Origin: Trichomonas vaginalis G3
Lineage: Eukaryota; Parabasalia; Trichomonadida; Trichomonadidae
Direction of reading: 5' to 3'
Length of the DNA: 64,000 bases
Assembly (NCBI RefSeq): GCF_026262505.1
Contig: NC_067206.1
Coordinates: forward strand, 13,016,205-13,080,204
The translations under genes and the position numbers were made by a program. Each line of letters begins with the position of its first letter. Position 1 is the stretch's first letter. Under the pieces are notes generated by a model. That model was not told the DNA's origin, made no database searches, and was given only the letters and a program-made list of their open reading frames with translations. Below are positions 1 to 7,508 of the stretch, piece after piece.

Positions 1-662
1 TTACCCCGACATATGAGCATAAGCTCGTATATTGGAATAAACTCGACTTATTCCATATTAAAGTTATTATAATAATAAGGCACTTAATGTGCAAATCTAA
101 TTGAATTAGAAAATGCACATTAAGTGCCTTTTATTGGAATATGTAATACCACATATGGAATACCGAAATCCGAGCATCAATTAGGAATGAACTAGTGCAA
201 ATTTTAGAAATACAGTATTATGTTAAATTCAGGATAAAAATTGTTAGAAATTTATATTTACAAATGAGTAAATAAGTATTTTGTAAAGTTTTCGTTTGAT
301 TTTCAAGCTTGTTGGAGAAAAATAATGAAAATAATTATTTATTTAAGCAATTTACACTAAAACTTTTTATGGAAATTGTAGTTCTAGCAATGTCTTAGAA
401 TTTAATTGTCATTTAAAGTGTGAAATGCATTGATTTGCTAGTGAATGTAAATCGGGAATACAAAATTAATATAAATGAACGAAAAATCTTCTAAGAACAT
501 CCTAAAATCAATCACCCTTTGAGTGGCTTTCATAATATATCTAGATGATAAACCAGAAATTGAACCCGCATATGGGTCCCATTAGGATAAATTGTAAACT
601 ATTCAAAAATAGTTTACAAAATTAATTTAAAGTCATTTCAAGAGCCTTGTACCGATAAACTA
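1..662. other. Palindrome-rich spacer left of the pogo element
   Basis: I see no gene here. The stretch is AT-rich and holds several hairpins. The strongest is at 77-130. A second is a perfect 11-bp stem at 593-603 and 608-618 with a 4-base loop. Smaller ones lie around 33-57 and 571-580. A copy of the transposon end word gccttgtaccg sits at 644-654, just outside the inferred left end of the pogo-like element, so part of this spacer may be the remains of an older or nested element. Confidence 0.5.
77..130. repeat. Long hairpin with nested palindrome
   Basis: A perfect 17-bp stem pairs 77-93 (AAGGCACTTAATGTGCA) with 114-130. The 20-base loop itself contains a palindrome, TCTAATT-G-AATTAGA at 96-110. 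It could be a folded-back insertion such as a small inverted-repeat transposon, a transcription stop, or a regulatory site. Nothing beside it decides between these. Confidence 0.6.
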
Positions 663-2494
663 GCCTTGTACTGCCATTTTATGGTGATGTAAAGTATTCA
701 AAAAATTTGCAATGTAAACCATTACATGGCAGAAACTTTAAAATAAACAAAAACATGACACTTAGTACAGGGGCTTTTTGGCTGGTGAAGTCAGATAAAA
801 CGTGGCTCAGGTGCTCGTTTAAAATTAAAAATGGAATTTCTCACAGTCGAATTTCTTGGTAGACAACAAAAGTTTATCATCAATTGTCGCGCCGAAGGTA
901 TGACATATAGTCAAACTAAGCTTGCATGGGAGGAAGAATACCCAGATCTCGGAACTTTAACATCCAATCTCATTGCTACTGCACTTAAAAGAGCTGCATT
1001 AGGTCTATACTGGGAAAAAGGGAATCATGGCGGTGCAGATCCATACCTATGCGAGCGTGATCAGCTCACTTTAAAAGAAATTATCGAAGATTCTGCTTAC
1101 AAAGGTGAAGCTCTAGAAGCAGCTGACATTATTGACGAGGCGTTCAAGTTGAAAGAGCTCAGAAGAGATTATGGTTACAGATTCCTTCTTGAGATTAATT
1201 GTCCTACTCTTGCAGAAGAAGTTATCAATACTCTTGGTGGTGATGATGTATCGAGACCTTATGTTAACCATATTTTACAGCAATTGCATTGCAAGCTTAA
1301 GGCATGCCAAGAGATTGAAGAATCAAGATACATGGCGTGTGAACCAAGAATTATCGAAGAATTCTACGATAAACATCGTGAAACAATCGAAAGTACTCCA
1401 GAGGAGTTGATTTTTAGTATCGATGAAACATTCATAAACAAATTTAAGAAGAAGAAAGTTGCATTACCTGAGGAGATAGAGCATATGATCGCCAAAGGAA
1501 TTCCAAACTTTCCGCACATTACAGCTTTATGCGGATGCTCAATGACAGGCAAATCTGTCCCACCTCTCTTTGTTCTCCCATGTATTGCAGAACTACCTAG
1601 AGAACTGAAAGTATTCCAGCGCGAAAGACATTGTTGGTTTACTTCTACGCCAAAAGGCTGGGTGAACAGAAGTGTATTCTTATTGTATTGCATTTTCTTC
1701 ATCGAGTGGCTTAACTTTGAACGCCAGAGAATGCCAGAAGATATACGTGACAAGCCTGCTCTCATTGTGTGTGATGGACACTCCAGCCGCGAGAATCCTC
1801 TGGCATTGTTCCTTTTGGCAAGTGCCAACATCAAATTAATTGTTCTTCCCGCACATACAACACACATTTTACAAGTATTTGATGTTGGCATTGCCAAAAG
1901 ATTAAAGTCCAAATTCACGGATTATCTGAGAGATTACATTAAGGCACCGAAGCAAGAGTTCAACAGCAATGCTGCAATGATGCGCTACGCCATTATCTAC
2001 TCATTTATTAGCGCATGGCAAGAATCAGTATCATTAAGAACGGTTCAAAATGCTGCCGCCGCCTGCGGTCTTTGCCCTTGTTCTGTAGAAGCTCTCAAAC
2101 ATAATAAGTATGTTCGTGAATTGACTCCTGCAGAAAAAGAATTGCAAGAGAAAAGAAATTACCGTAATCGAAATCGTTTTAACATCAATGGTGAAGAATT
2201 GACGACGATGGACATGATTTGCGCAATTTCTGACAATATTAAGAAGAATCCTGCAAAATCTGTGATTTGCAGGAAGCCAGAACAAGACACCAAGGAACGT
2301 TTCTACTTTTGGATTACAAACTATCTTGATCCCAGCACTGAGTTGTTGACAAAACTCCCTAATATGCCAGGTTATAGTCCAAATGATTAGGAAAATTTTC
2401 CAATTTTCCAACAAAAATTTTCCAATTCTCCACCAAAAATTTTTAATAAAATATTATTTTACGGCATTGCCCGTCACTTTTTTCGGTACAAGGC
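663..2494. mobile_element. pogo/Tc1-like DNA transposon, apparently complete
   Basis: A single open transposase gene lies between short inverted ends. The left end reads gccttgtactg from 663 and the right end, read inward, gccttgtaccg up to 2494. TA dinucleotides flank both sides (661-662 and 2495-2496), which is the target duplication expected of the IS630/Tc1/mariner/pogo superfamily. The inverted ends are very short, about 11 bp with one mismatch, and a near copy of the left end at 644-654 makes the exact left boundary uncertain by about 20 bp. The intact reading frame suggests recent activity. It sits about 280 bp from the left junction of Maverick A. Confidence 0.65.
831..2390 (+). CDS. 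pogo-like DDE transposase (DDE_1 superfamily)
   Basis: A 519-residue protein that would cut and rejoin the ends of the surrounding transposon. The catalytic core is recognisable: D198 in FSIDET, D315 in IVCDGHSSR and D351 in LQVFDVGIAKRLK, giving a DDD triad with 36 residues between the last two, as in the pogo/Tigger/jerky group of Tc1-mariner transposases. The N-terminal 150 residues probably hold the DNA-binding helix-turn-helix domains, although I cannot see a textbook CENP-B-type motif. The length is normal for the family and the frame has no interruption. The start is the first ATG after an AT-rich leader; no clear host Inr motif was seen upstream. The gene occupies nearly the whole element and has no partner gene. 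Confidence 0.85.
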   Translation: MEFLTVEFLGRQQKFIINCRAEGMTYSQTKLAWEEEYPDLGTLTSNLIATALKRAALGLYWEKGNHGGADPYLCERDQLTLKEIIEDSAYKGEALEAADIIDEAFKLKELRRDYGYRFLLEINCPTLAEEVINTLGGDDVSRPYVNHILQQLHCKLKACQEIEESRYMACEPRIIEEFYDKHRETIESTPEELIFSIDETFINKFKKKKVALPEEIEHMIAKGIPNFPHITALCGCSMTGKSVPPLFVLPCIAELPRELKVFQRERHCWFTSTPKGWVNRSVFLLYCIFFIEWLNFERQRMPEDIRDKPALIVCDGHSSRENPLALFLLASANIKLIVLPAHTTHILQVFDVGIAKRLKSKFTDYLRDYIKAPKQEFNSNAAMMRYAIIYSFISAWQESVSLRTVQNAAAACGLCPCSVEALKHNKYVRELTPAEKELQEKRNYRNRNRFNINGEELTTMDMICAISDNIKKNPAKSVICRKPEQDTKERFYFWITNYLDPSTELLTKLPNMPGYSPND

Positions 2495-2595
2495 TAATAT
2501 CACGGTATAACCCCCCTGAAAAGACTTTAGGTAATAATAAAATTTTTAATTGAGATAAATTAAAAAAAATCTTAGGAGAATGTTATGGATTTTCT

Positions 2596-2780
2596 TCATT
2601 GAACCATTCGATAAATGAGCATCTTTGCGAGCCATTTGTGTTCGAGAGTCTTGTACCATAAAGGTGGCATCTCAGCAGTTGAGCATCCTTTCAATGCATT
2701 GATATCTGTTGATGGAACAGAGTATGCGACTTCATCATTGATCATGATCCAATATGCACTTTTTTGCAAAAAGACCACGT
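2596..2780 (-). pseudogene. 3' end of the transposase-USP fusion gene, cut off by Maverick A
   Basis: On the minus strand this piece encodes about 60 residues that continue the gene at 24453-26267 on the far side of Maverick A. It contains the end of a USP (peptidase C19) fold: after the His box come VFLQKSAYWIMINDE and V.YSV, where the W..-.D pattern matches the third catalytic position (Asp in NDE), and then a tail ending at 2596. The reading frame would be continuous across the 5-bp target duplication, so the two pieces are one host-side gene disrupted by the element. Without the insertion the product would be about 660 residues. Confidence 0.8.
2776..2780. repeat. Target site duplication of Maverick A, left copy
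   Basis: cacgt directly abuts the first base of the left terminal repeat and recurs at 24453-24457 abutting the right one. Five bases is slightly short for the 5-6 bp expected of Mavericks. Confidence 0.85.
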
Positions 2781-2935
2781 AGTTAGTATCCCTATCTTGG
2801 GTACGGCGGCACTGCGTTCCACCTTACCCAAGATAACGGTTTGACACTTTACAAAATCGCTAACGTATATTTTACAACACAAACGACAACACTAACTTAA
2901 CCTTAAATATTTATAAAGCCGCCAACCACTTCACC

Positions 2936-3007
2936 TCACTAACATTTTCGCTAACGACTTCACTAATGAAAAAATAAACGTTCTCACTAACGTTCCCACT
3001 AATGTTC
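2936..3007 (-). repeat. 12-bp iteron array in the left terminal repeat
   Basis: Six head-to-tail 12-bp units, consensus roughly GAACGTTAGTGA, lie on the minus strand directly after the stop of the 108-residue gene. A mirror copy is at 24226-24297. Iterons near the ends of a linear replicating element could bind the initiator or the integrase; that role is inference. Confidence 0.6.
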
Positions 3008-3334
3008 TCATTTACAAAAGTATTGCAGCGCTTCCCATTGCTGTGCTTCACACAATAGTTCATATTCTTCAGTATCGCTGCTGTCACTCCAATCGTCAGA
3101 GTCAAAGTCACTGTCAAAATAAATGTATGTAAGTTTTGACAAAGCTAATGAAACACGCTTACCGTTTGTATCTATTGCTTTTATATATCTCCCATTATGT
3201 TTGTTGTCATAAACGCTCAAACTAACTTTACCCCTTCTCCCTCGTATCTGATAAAATGTATTTTCACGAGGAACGAAGAACAAGTTCTTGAACTCATGAC
3301 CGTTGTAGTTTGTTATCTCAATAGTTTTCGTCAT
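3008..3334 (-). CDS. Terminal-repeat protein, 108 residues, unknown
   Basis: Not recognised. The N-terminal two thirds are basic and strand-rich (RGRRGK, NKHNGRYIKAIDTNGKRVSLALSK), followed by a very acidic stretch DSDFDSDDWSDSSDTEEYE and a short C-terminal helix. The upstream sequence is the T-rich, TATATAAATG-type leader seen before many genes of this element. An almost identical copy lies in the other terminal repeat (23899-24225). A small acidic-tailed protein present twice per element may act in replication or chromatin contact; that is a guess. Confidence 0.65.
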   Translation of the reverse strand: MTKTIEITNYNGHEFKNLFFVPRENTFYQIRGRRGKVSLSVYDNKHNGRYIKAIDTNGKRVSLALSKLTYIYFDSDFDSDDWSDSSDTEEYELLCEAQQWEALQYFCK

Positions 3335-3382
3335 TTATATAAAAATAAAAATTTTCAGTAAAAATAAAACTAATGAAATATT

Positions 3383-3634
3383 TTATTCCTCACTGTCATC
3401 TGCTTTCTCCAACTCTTCTAACTTCTTCTTAAGTTCAGCAATGTTGTCCTCATGAAGTTTAATCTTTCTCAAAATTCCTTCTTTATCTAATGGTTGCTTT
3501 ATCTTTCTAAACTGAACTCTACCATCCTTCATAGTATGAATGTAAAAACCTTCTGGAATAGTTCCTGATTTAATGTATTCTACCAAAAACTTTTGTTTCA
3601 TTGCTTCAGTGACTTTAGTCGTCATTTCAATCAA
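3383..3634 (-). CDS. Terminal-repeat coiled-coil protein, 83 residues
   Basis: An unknown small protein. Residues 1-45 are basic with a compact fold signature (MKQKFLVEYIKSGTIPEGFY). Residues 50-83 form a charged heptad-like helix with LKKKLEELEKADDSEE, probably a short coiled coil that dimerises. It is encoded in both terminal repeats (other copy 23599-23850), lies between the two other terminal genes on the same strand, and has a T-rich leader ending in gaaATG. The acidic DDSEE tail also ends the capsid protein of this element. Confidence 0.65.
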   Translation of the reverse strand: MIEMTTKVTEAMKQKFLVEYIKSGTIPEGFYIHTMKDGRVQFRKIKQPLDKEGILRKIKLHEDNIAELKKKLEELEKADDSEE

Positions 3635-3675
3635 ATAAAAATTTTAATATTAAATAAAAATAACGTTATTTTTTT

Positions 3676-4146
3676 TCAGTAAGGAAACGCAGGAGTTTTA
3701 CGATTTATTTGAGGAGTAGGTTCTGGTTTAAATGTTGGAGTCGGTTTAGGAGTTGACTTTTGAATAGGAGTTTGTACTTCCATAGGTTCAGGAGTCATTG
3801 AAGGTTTTGCTTGTGAAGGCGTTGGTTTTGACGTTGGTTTTGGCGAAGGTGTTGGAGTTTGTTTAACTTCAGCTACTTCAGTATTATTTACAACATTTGC
3901 TTTATTTCTTTTCAACATCATAACTGCTCCTGCTGTAGCTAGCAAACCTAGTGGGAGACCATATCTTATATAAGGACTTGACCAAATGCTATTTTTGACA
4001 GGAGCTGGTGGAACACCTAACCTTGGTGAGACTGCTCTTTGCCATTGTGCAGCTCGTAAGAAATATTCAATAGGTGCTCCATAATCGTTTGGTAAAGTTT
4101 GTTTCATAGATGGTGAAGGTTCACGAGAGCTTGATGAAGAACTCAT
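3676..4146 (-). CDS. Proline/threonine-rich membrane-anchored protein
   Basis: A 156-residue unknown protein. It has a Ser-rich start, a middle hydrophobic segment (YGLPLGLLATAGAVMML, about residues 77-93) that should span a membrane once, and a long Pro/Thr/Lys tail built from PTPSPKPTSKPTPS-like repeats. It resembles the stalk-like, low-complexity virion proteins of large DNA viruses in style only. The gene lies just downstream of the capsid gene on the same strand and straddles the inner edge of the terminal repeat, so most of it recurs at the other end of the element. Confidence 0.6.
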   Translation of the reverse strand: MSSSSSSREPSPSMKQTLPNDYGAPIEYFLRAAQWQRAVSPRLGVPPAPVKNSIWSSPYIRYGLPLGLLATAGAVMMLKRNKANVVNNTEVAEVKQTPTPSPKPTSKPTPSQAKPSMTPEPMEVQTPIQKSTPKPTPTFKPEPTPQINRKTPAFPY

Positions 4147-4175
4147 TTATAAGCTTTAAAATAAACGTTCATCCT

Positions 4176-5750
4176 TTATTCCTCACTGTCGTCCGCAGCT
4201 AAGTTATAGTCATCTAATCTTATTATTGGGATTCCATTAGCACGCACCTGAATGGCAAAGCAACAATCCCTCATAAATCCAATAAGTGGCTTTGGTACAT
4301 TTTCAGTTGCTAGTTCAATAGGTCCTTTAACAGACAATTTGTATGTTATTGGAGCAGTAGATGTTTGACCTTGCTGGAAGCAAAAGTCCACTTCTGTTGG
4401 AAAACCACATAAGAAATGTGTGTTGTCATAGCTATCCCATTTATGTTCCACACTACCATCATCCACCAATGACCTCATAACATCTTCATTAAATCCAATC
4501 ATATCATTGTTTGTATTGCAAGCGTTCGCAACCATTTCATAAAATACAGGTCCATATGATTTTTCAGGTTCTGCAGGCATATTTCCATAAGCTCCCATGG
4601 AAAGCTGAAGATATTTAAACTTAGGGTTCTCAAAATTAACATAATAGTTGTCTTTCTTTCTAAATAGTGCCCAAATACTTTTAACATTAATAGGCGTATA
4701 AGCTGCTGTAAATGTTGCACTTGAACTATCTGTATTCTTTGAGAATGAACCGTCCATAGGAATCCAATCCATAACTTTAACAGGAAAACATAAAGCCTCG
4801 TTTGTATAATGTTCTACAAGTTCTGTATAAATGTTAGGGTCTAAAGAGAATGATTTTGGATGAATGAAACATTCATTAAAATCCATCTTTGTTCGAAATA
4901 GTTGCTGGGTTACAGTTGTAATAGTAACTGTTCCACTAGCTTCTACTGCCTTCGTTATCATAGTGAATGGTTCATTCCATGGAACAAATTTATTTGTCGG
5001 TGGATTTGAATCTGAAGCAAATGCAACTTTAAGAGTTGGATTGAAAGCAATGATATCATTTACAGATATAGATGTGCATTGTAAGGCGTCGCTACTGAAC
5101 TTTACTTTAAGCTGAATGTTTCCTGCAAAAGCTGGAATAAATCGAATAGCTTCTAATGGAAGGAATCTTCTAACAGGAATTCTTAAACGAAGCTTAAAAT
5201 CAAATGATTTTCCTGCTGTAATTGGACCACTAACAATTTGTCCTGTTCTGCATGTTCCCGAATGACTCCATACATCTTCATGTCGAGTCTTTGAGAAAAC
5301 ATCTACTTTCTTTATTTGTTCGGTAGTTTGTGAGTTTGAAGTTATATATGCTTCTTCTCTTGCGTTGTCTTGAGAATATACGATACGACCATTTGCAAGG
5401 ATTTGATATCCAGCAACTGCATAGAAAGCGTCATCGAAACCAATCCAAAATCCTGGTGGGTTTGTTTTATTGGAACCTGAACCAATTTCTTTATCTACAA
5501 TAAATTGACCTTCCATTTTATACGTAATGAATGTATTGTAAAGGTCCAACATATTTTCACCAGGAGGTGAGAGATTGAATGTTACCCATGTGTTATCTTT
5601 AGCAGTTCCAGGTTGTGATGGAATCTTTGCGTCAGAATATTTTCTATTAGTGTCACCAATTTGAACTGCATTGTCTATGATATCGAAATATGAGCGAATC
5701 TGATGAATATGCTCTGCTGGAGTAAATTCGTTTAGCTGTTCGTTCTGCAT
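4176..5750 (-). CDS. Major capsid protein, double jelly-roll
   Basis: A 524-residue protein that best fits the double jelly-roll major capsid protein of Polintons and related viruses, which builds the icosahedral shell. Supporting features are the size, the strand-rich composition, and the pattern around residues 195-230 (LRIPVRRFLPLEAIRF followed by GNIQLKVKFSS), which matches the conserved strand-helix-strand insert of these capsids. An N-terminal segment around NTWVTFNLSPPG and a second-barrel region with FPVKVMDWIPMDG follow. The frame is open throughout. The final residues are acidic (DDSEE). It is followed at close spacing by the membrane-anchored and terminal genes on the same strand, a likely late virion cluster. 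Confidence 0.8.
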   Translation of the reverse strand: MQNEQLNEFTPAEHIHQIRSYFDIIDNAVQIGDTNRKYSDAKIPSQPGTAKDNTWVTFNLSPPGENMLDLYNTFITYKMEGQFIVDKEIGSGSNKTNPPGFWIGFDDAFYAVAGYQILANGRIVYSQDNAREEAYITSNSQTTEQIKKVDVFSKTRHEDVWSHSGTCRTGQIVSGPITAGKSFDFKLRLRIPVRRFLPLEAIRFIPAFAGNIQLKVKFSSDALQCTSISVNDIIAFNPTLKVAFASDSNPPTNKFVPWNEPFTMITKAVEASGTVTITTVTQQLFRTKMDFNECFIHPKSFSLDPNIYTELVEHYTNEALCFPVKVMDWIPMDGSFSKNTDSSSATFTAAYTPINVKSIWALFRKKDNYYVNFENPKFKYLQLSMGAYGNMPAEPEKSYGPVFYEMVANACNTNNDMIGFNEDVMRSLVDDGSVEHKWDSYDNTHFLCGFPTEVDFCFQQGQTSTAPITYKLSVKGPIELATENVPKPLIGFMRDCCFAIQVRANGIPIIRLDDYNLAADDSEE

Positions 5751-5777
5751 GTATTTACTTCAGATAAAAATATCTAT

Positions 5778-6206
5778 TTACTTCATTATTCTCACTCTTC
5801 TTCTTGGCATTCGTGGTGGAAGTTGTTTCTTGACATTTTCAATGAACTGTACATTCTCTTTTGTCTCAACTTCTTTCACTGGTGGGTCAGGGTTCTTTGA
5901 CTCGGTTTGCTTTTCAATGAAATTCACGAACTTTGCAATAAGCTCTTGGTTCGTTATTGAAAGAACATCTGGCTTCTTTTCTTCTGGTTCTATTGACTTT
6001 TCAGTTTGAATAGAAGGTTTTATATGGGCTTCGCCCTCGGTGCCATACACCTTAATGTTGTCGCTTTCTGCATTCGCTAATGGAACCTTTCTTTTTCTTA
6101 CGTATATTTTACCATCTTTACTCTGACTTACGTAATAGAAAGGATGTTGTATTCCTCTTGTGTCATTTAATATAATAGACTCTCGCTCTGATTTTGACAA
6201 GCTCAT
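5778..6206 (-). CDS. Unknown basic/acidic protein, 142 residues
   Basis: Not recognised. The N-terminal half has a small folded-looking region (HPFYYVSQSKDGKIYVRKRK). The middle is charged and probably disordered, and the end is strongly basic (PPRMPRRRVRIMK), suggesting nucleic-acid contact. It lies 27 bp upstream of the capsid gene on the same strand and diverges from 6252, so it may be a virion-packaged DNA-binding protein. A mini-hairpin, gggc-ttc-gccc, lies inside the gene at 6026-6036. Confidence 0.55.
   Translation of the reverse strand: MSLSKSERESIILNDTRGIQHPFYYVSQSKDGKIYVRKRKVPLANAESDNIKVYGTEGEAHIKPSIQTEKSIEPEEKKPDVLSITNQELIAKFVNFIEKQTESKNPDPPVKEVETKENVQFIENVKKQLPPRMPRRRVRIMK
6026..6036. 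repeat. GC-rich mini-hairpin inside a gene
   Basis: A 4-bp perfect stem with a TTC loop (gggcttcgccc), in an AT-rich gene. It belongs to the scattered mini-hairpin set described under findings. Confidence 0.4.
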
Positions 6207-6251
6207 TTTACATCGGTTAAAGTTTTAATTTTATTTTTTATCTGCAGTCAA

Positions 6252-6521
6252 ATGACTCAGACAAGCCCTACGGACAAGACCCAAGGGGTCATAGATGTTG
6301 AAGCATTGAAGAAAGAAATTCGTGAGCAAATTTTATCCGAACTGAAGGAACAAAAGCCAGAGAGACCAAAGAGAAAACTTAGTGAAAAACAACTTGCTGC
6401 ATTAGCTGCTGGAAGACAAAAGAACCCACGTTTGCTGGCGAAGAAAGCTAGAGAAGAAGCTGAAGCAAAAGCTAAAGAAGCTGAAGCAAAAGCTAAAGAA
6501 GCTGAAGCAAAGAAAGAGTAA
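6252..6521 (+). CDS. Small charged helical protein, 89 residues
   Basis: An unknown protein. It starts with a polar segment, then a long continuous helix rich in Lys, Glu and Ala, ending in tandem units of KAKEAEA (about three copies). A KRPKRK-type basic patch lies near residues 38-43 and an AALAAGR motif near 51. The style is that of a DNA-binding or scaffold helix. It is the first gene of a plus-strand pair with 6546 and shares its upstream region with the divergent gene at 5778-6206; a TTTTATTTTTTATC leader precedes the ATG. Confidence 0.55.
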   Translation: MTQTSPTDKTQGVIDVEALKKEIREQILSELKEQKPERPKRKLSEKQLAALAAGRQKNPRLLAKKAREEAEAKAKEAEAKAKEAEAKKE

Positions 6522-6545
6522 ATGGTTTATTTTTATCCGAATTAA

Positions 6546-7403
6546 ATGTATAGACAAATACCTTTATCTGTTGCGTTCAGTAGTGAAAACCCCGACGTCA
6601 AAATAAAGGGGAACAGAGTAACGTTTAAGTTTCCAACAGACTGGATTGTAAACATAAATGAAGAGAAGTACATTGGCATAACATCTATGTATATAACACG
6701 TGCTTTCAGAAAGGTTGACTTTATACTTCAAGTCGAGATAGAAAATGACGAACAGTCTTTAAACGCCCAAAACATTCACATATACAAATACTTTAAAGAC
6801 GATACAACATTGCAACAATGTATGATTTCATTTAATGAGATGTTCGAGAAAAAGTTCAACATTGAAGTACAAACTTTACAGCCTTTACGTGAGTTTCTTG
6901 CACAACTGAAAGAAGAAGGTAGTCAGCCACAACTTATAGACTTTCATTATGAATTTAATGAAAATGAAGATGGAACTCATGACTGTCAGTTTGTTGTATT
7001 CTCACCATTCAATGAAGTCGCTAAAGAGAAAGAAAATCCATTACGTATAAGATTTCAAATCTCTGAACCAAGTGATGATTTCAAGAATGTTTTCAATTAT
7101 GATGCAATGCTTCCGAGGAAAAATGAATTTTCAAAGATTGTAACACCTGGCATTTGGGATAGAAAGCAAGCTATATTATATTCAAACTTAAGTAAGGGAG
7201 TTGAAAATGAGTTCATTGGTCATACAAGAACTTCACCACTTCCTAACCCTAAATACTATAAATTAACTGGCTTCAATCGTGAGTTTTGGATAGACATGTT
7301 CTCCACTCATGACCATAACTGCCCAGTGTTCTTACCTCCAGACCATAAGGACTGTCTCTACATTGAAGCACAACTCTTAAACTCTACCATCGCAGTATTG
7401 TAA
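6546..7403 (+). CDS. Possible minor capsid (penton-like) protein
   Basis: A 285-residue, strand-rich protein without a motif I can name with certainty. It opens with MYRQIPLSVAFSSE, and contains the pattern VTFKFPTDWIVNINEEKYIGI typical of a single-barrel virion protein N-terminus, then FHYEFNENEDGTHDCQFVVF in the middle. Polintons normally encode a single jelly-roll penton protein of about this size, and no other gene in the element fits better, so the call rests on size, composition and context. It follows the 89-residue gene by 24 bp on the same strand and converges on the polymerase gene. Confidence 0.4.
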   Translation: MYRQIPLSVAFSSENPDVKIKGNRVTFKFPTDWIVNINEEKYIGITSMYITRAFRKVDFILQVEIENDEQSLNAQNIHIYKYFKDDTTLQQCMISFNEMFEKKFNIEVQTLQPLREFLAQLKEEGSQPQLIDFHYEFNENEDGTHDCQFVVFSPFNEVAKEKENPLRIRFQISEPSDDFKNVFNYDAMLPRKNEFSKIVTPGIWDRKQAILYSNLSKGVENEFIGHTRTSPLPNPKYYKLTGFNREFWIDMFSTHDHNCPVFLPPDHKDCLYIEAQLLNSTIAVL

Positions 7404-7426
7404 ATGACCACATGGACTTCGCCCTT

Positions 7427-7438
7427 GCCGCTAGCGGC
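7427..7438. terminator. GC-rich palindrome between convergent genes
   Basis: GCCGCTAGCGGC is a perfect 12-base palindrome in the 105-bp gap where the plus-strand gene ending at 7403 meets the minus-strand polymerase gene ending at 7509. Its place suits a transcript end signal for both, but it also belongs to the mini-hairpin family. Confidence 0.4.
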
Positions 7439-7508
7439 TTATTTTTATCACGAATGACCCCATTGCTGACAAAAATAATTGACCTTATTATTTTTCTCAT
7501 TCATGACC

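Larger units (their letters stand above)
2781..4055. repeat. Left terminal inverted repeat of Maverick A
   Basis: It begins agttagtatccc and mirrors 23178-24452; positions map as x to 27233-x. The inner edge falls at a shared gagct word. The repeat carries two complete minus-strand genes and part of a third, plus a 12-bp iteron array. Confidence 0.92.

Noticed and set aside
2911-3117. Open frame of 68 residues in the terminal repeat of Maverick A, mirrored at 24116-24322
   Set aside because: It overlaps the better-supported 108-residue gene in another frame. Its ENVSEV-like repeats simply reflect the 12-bp iterons.
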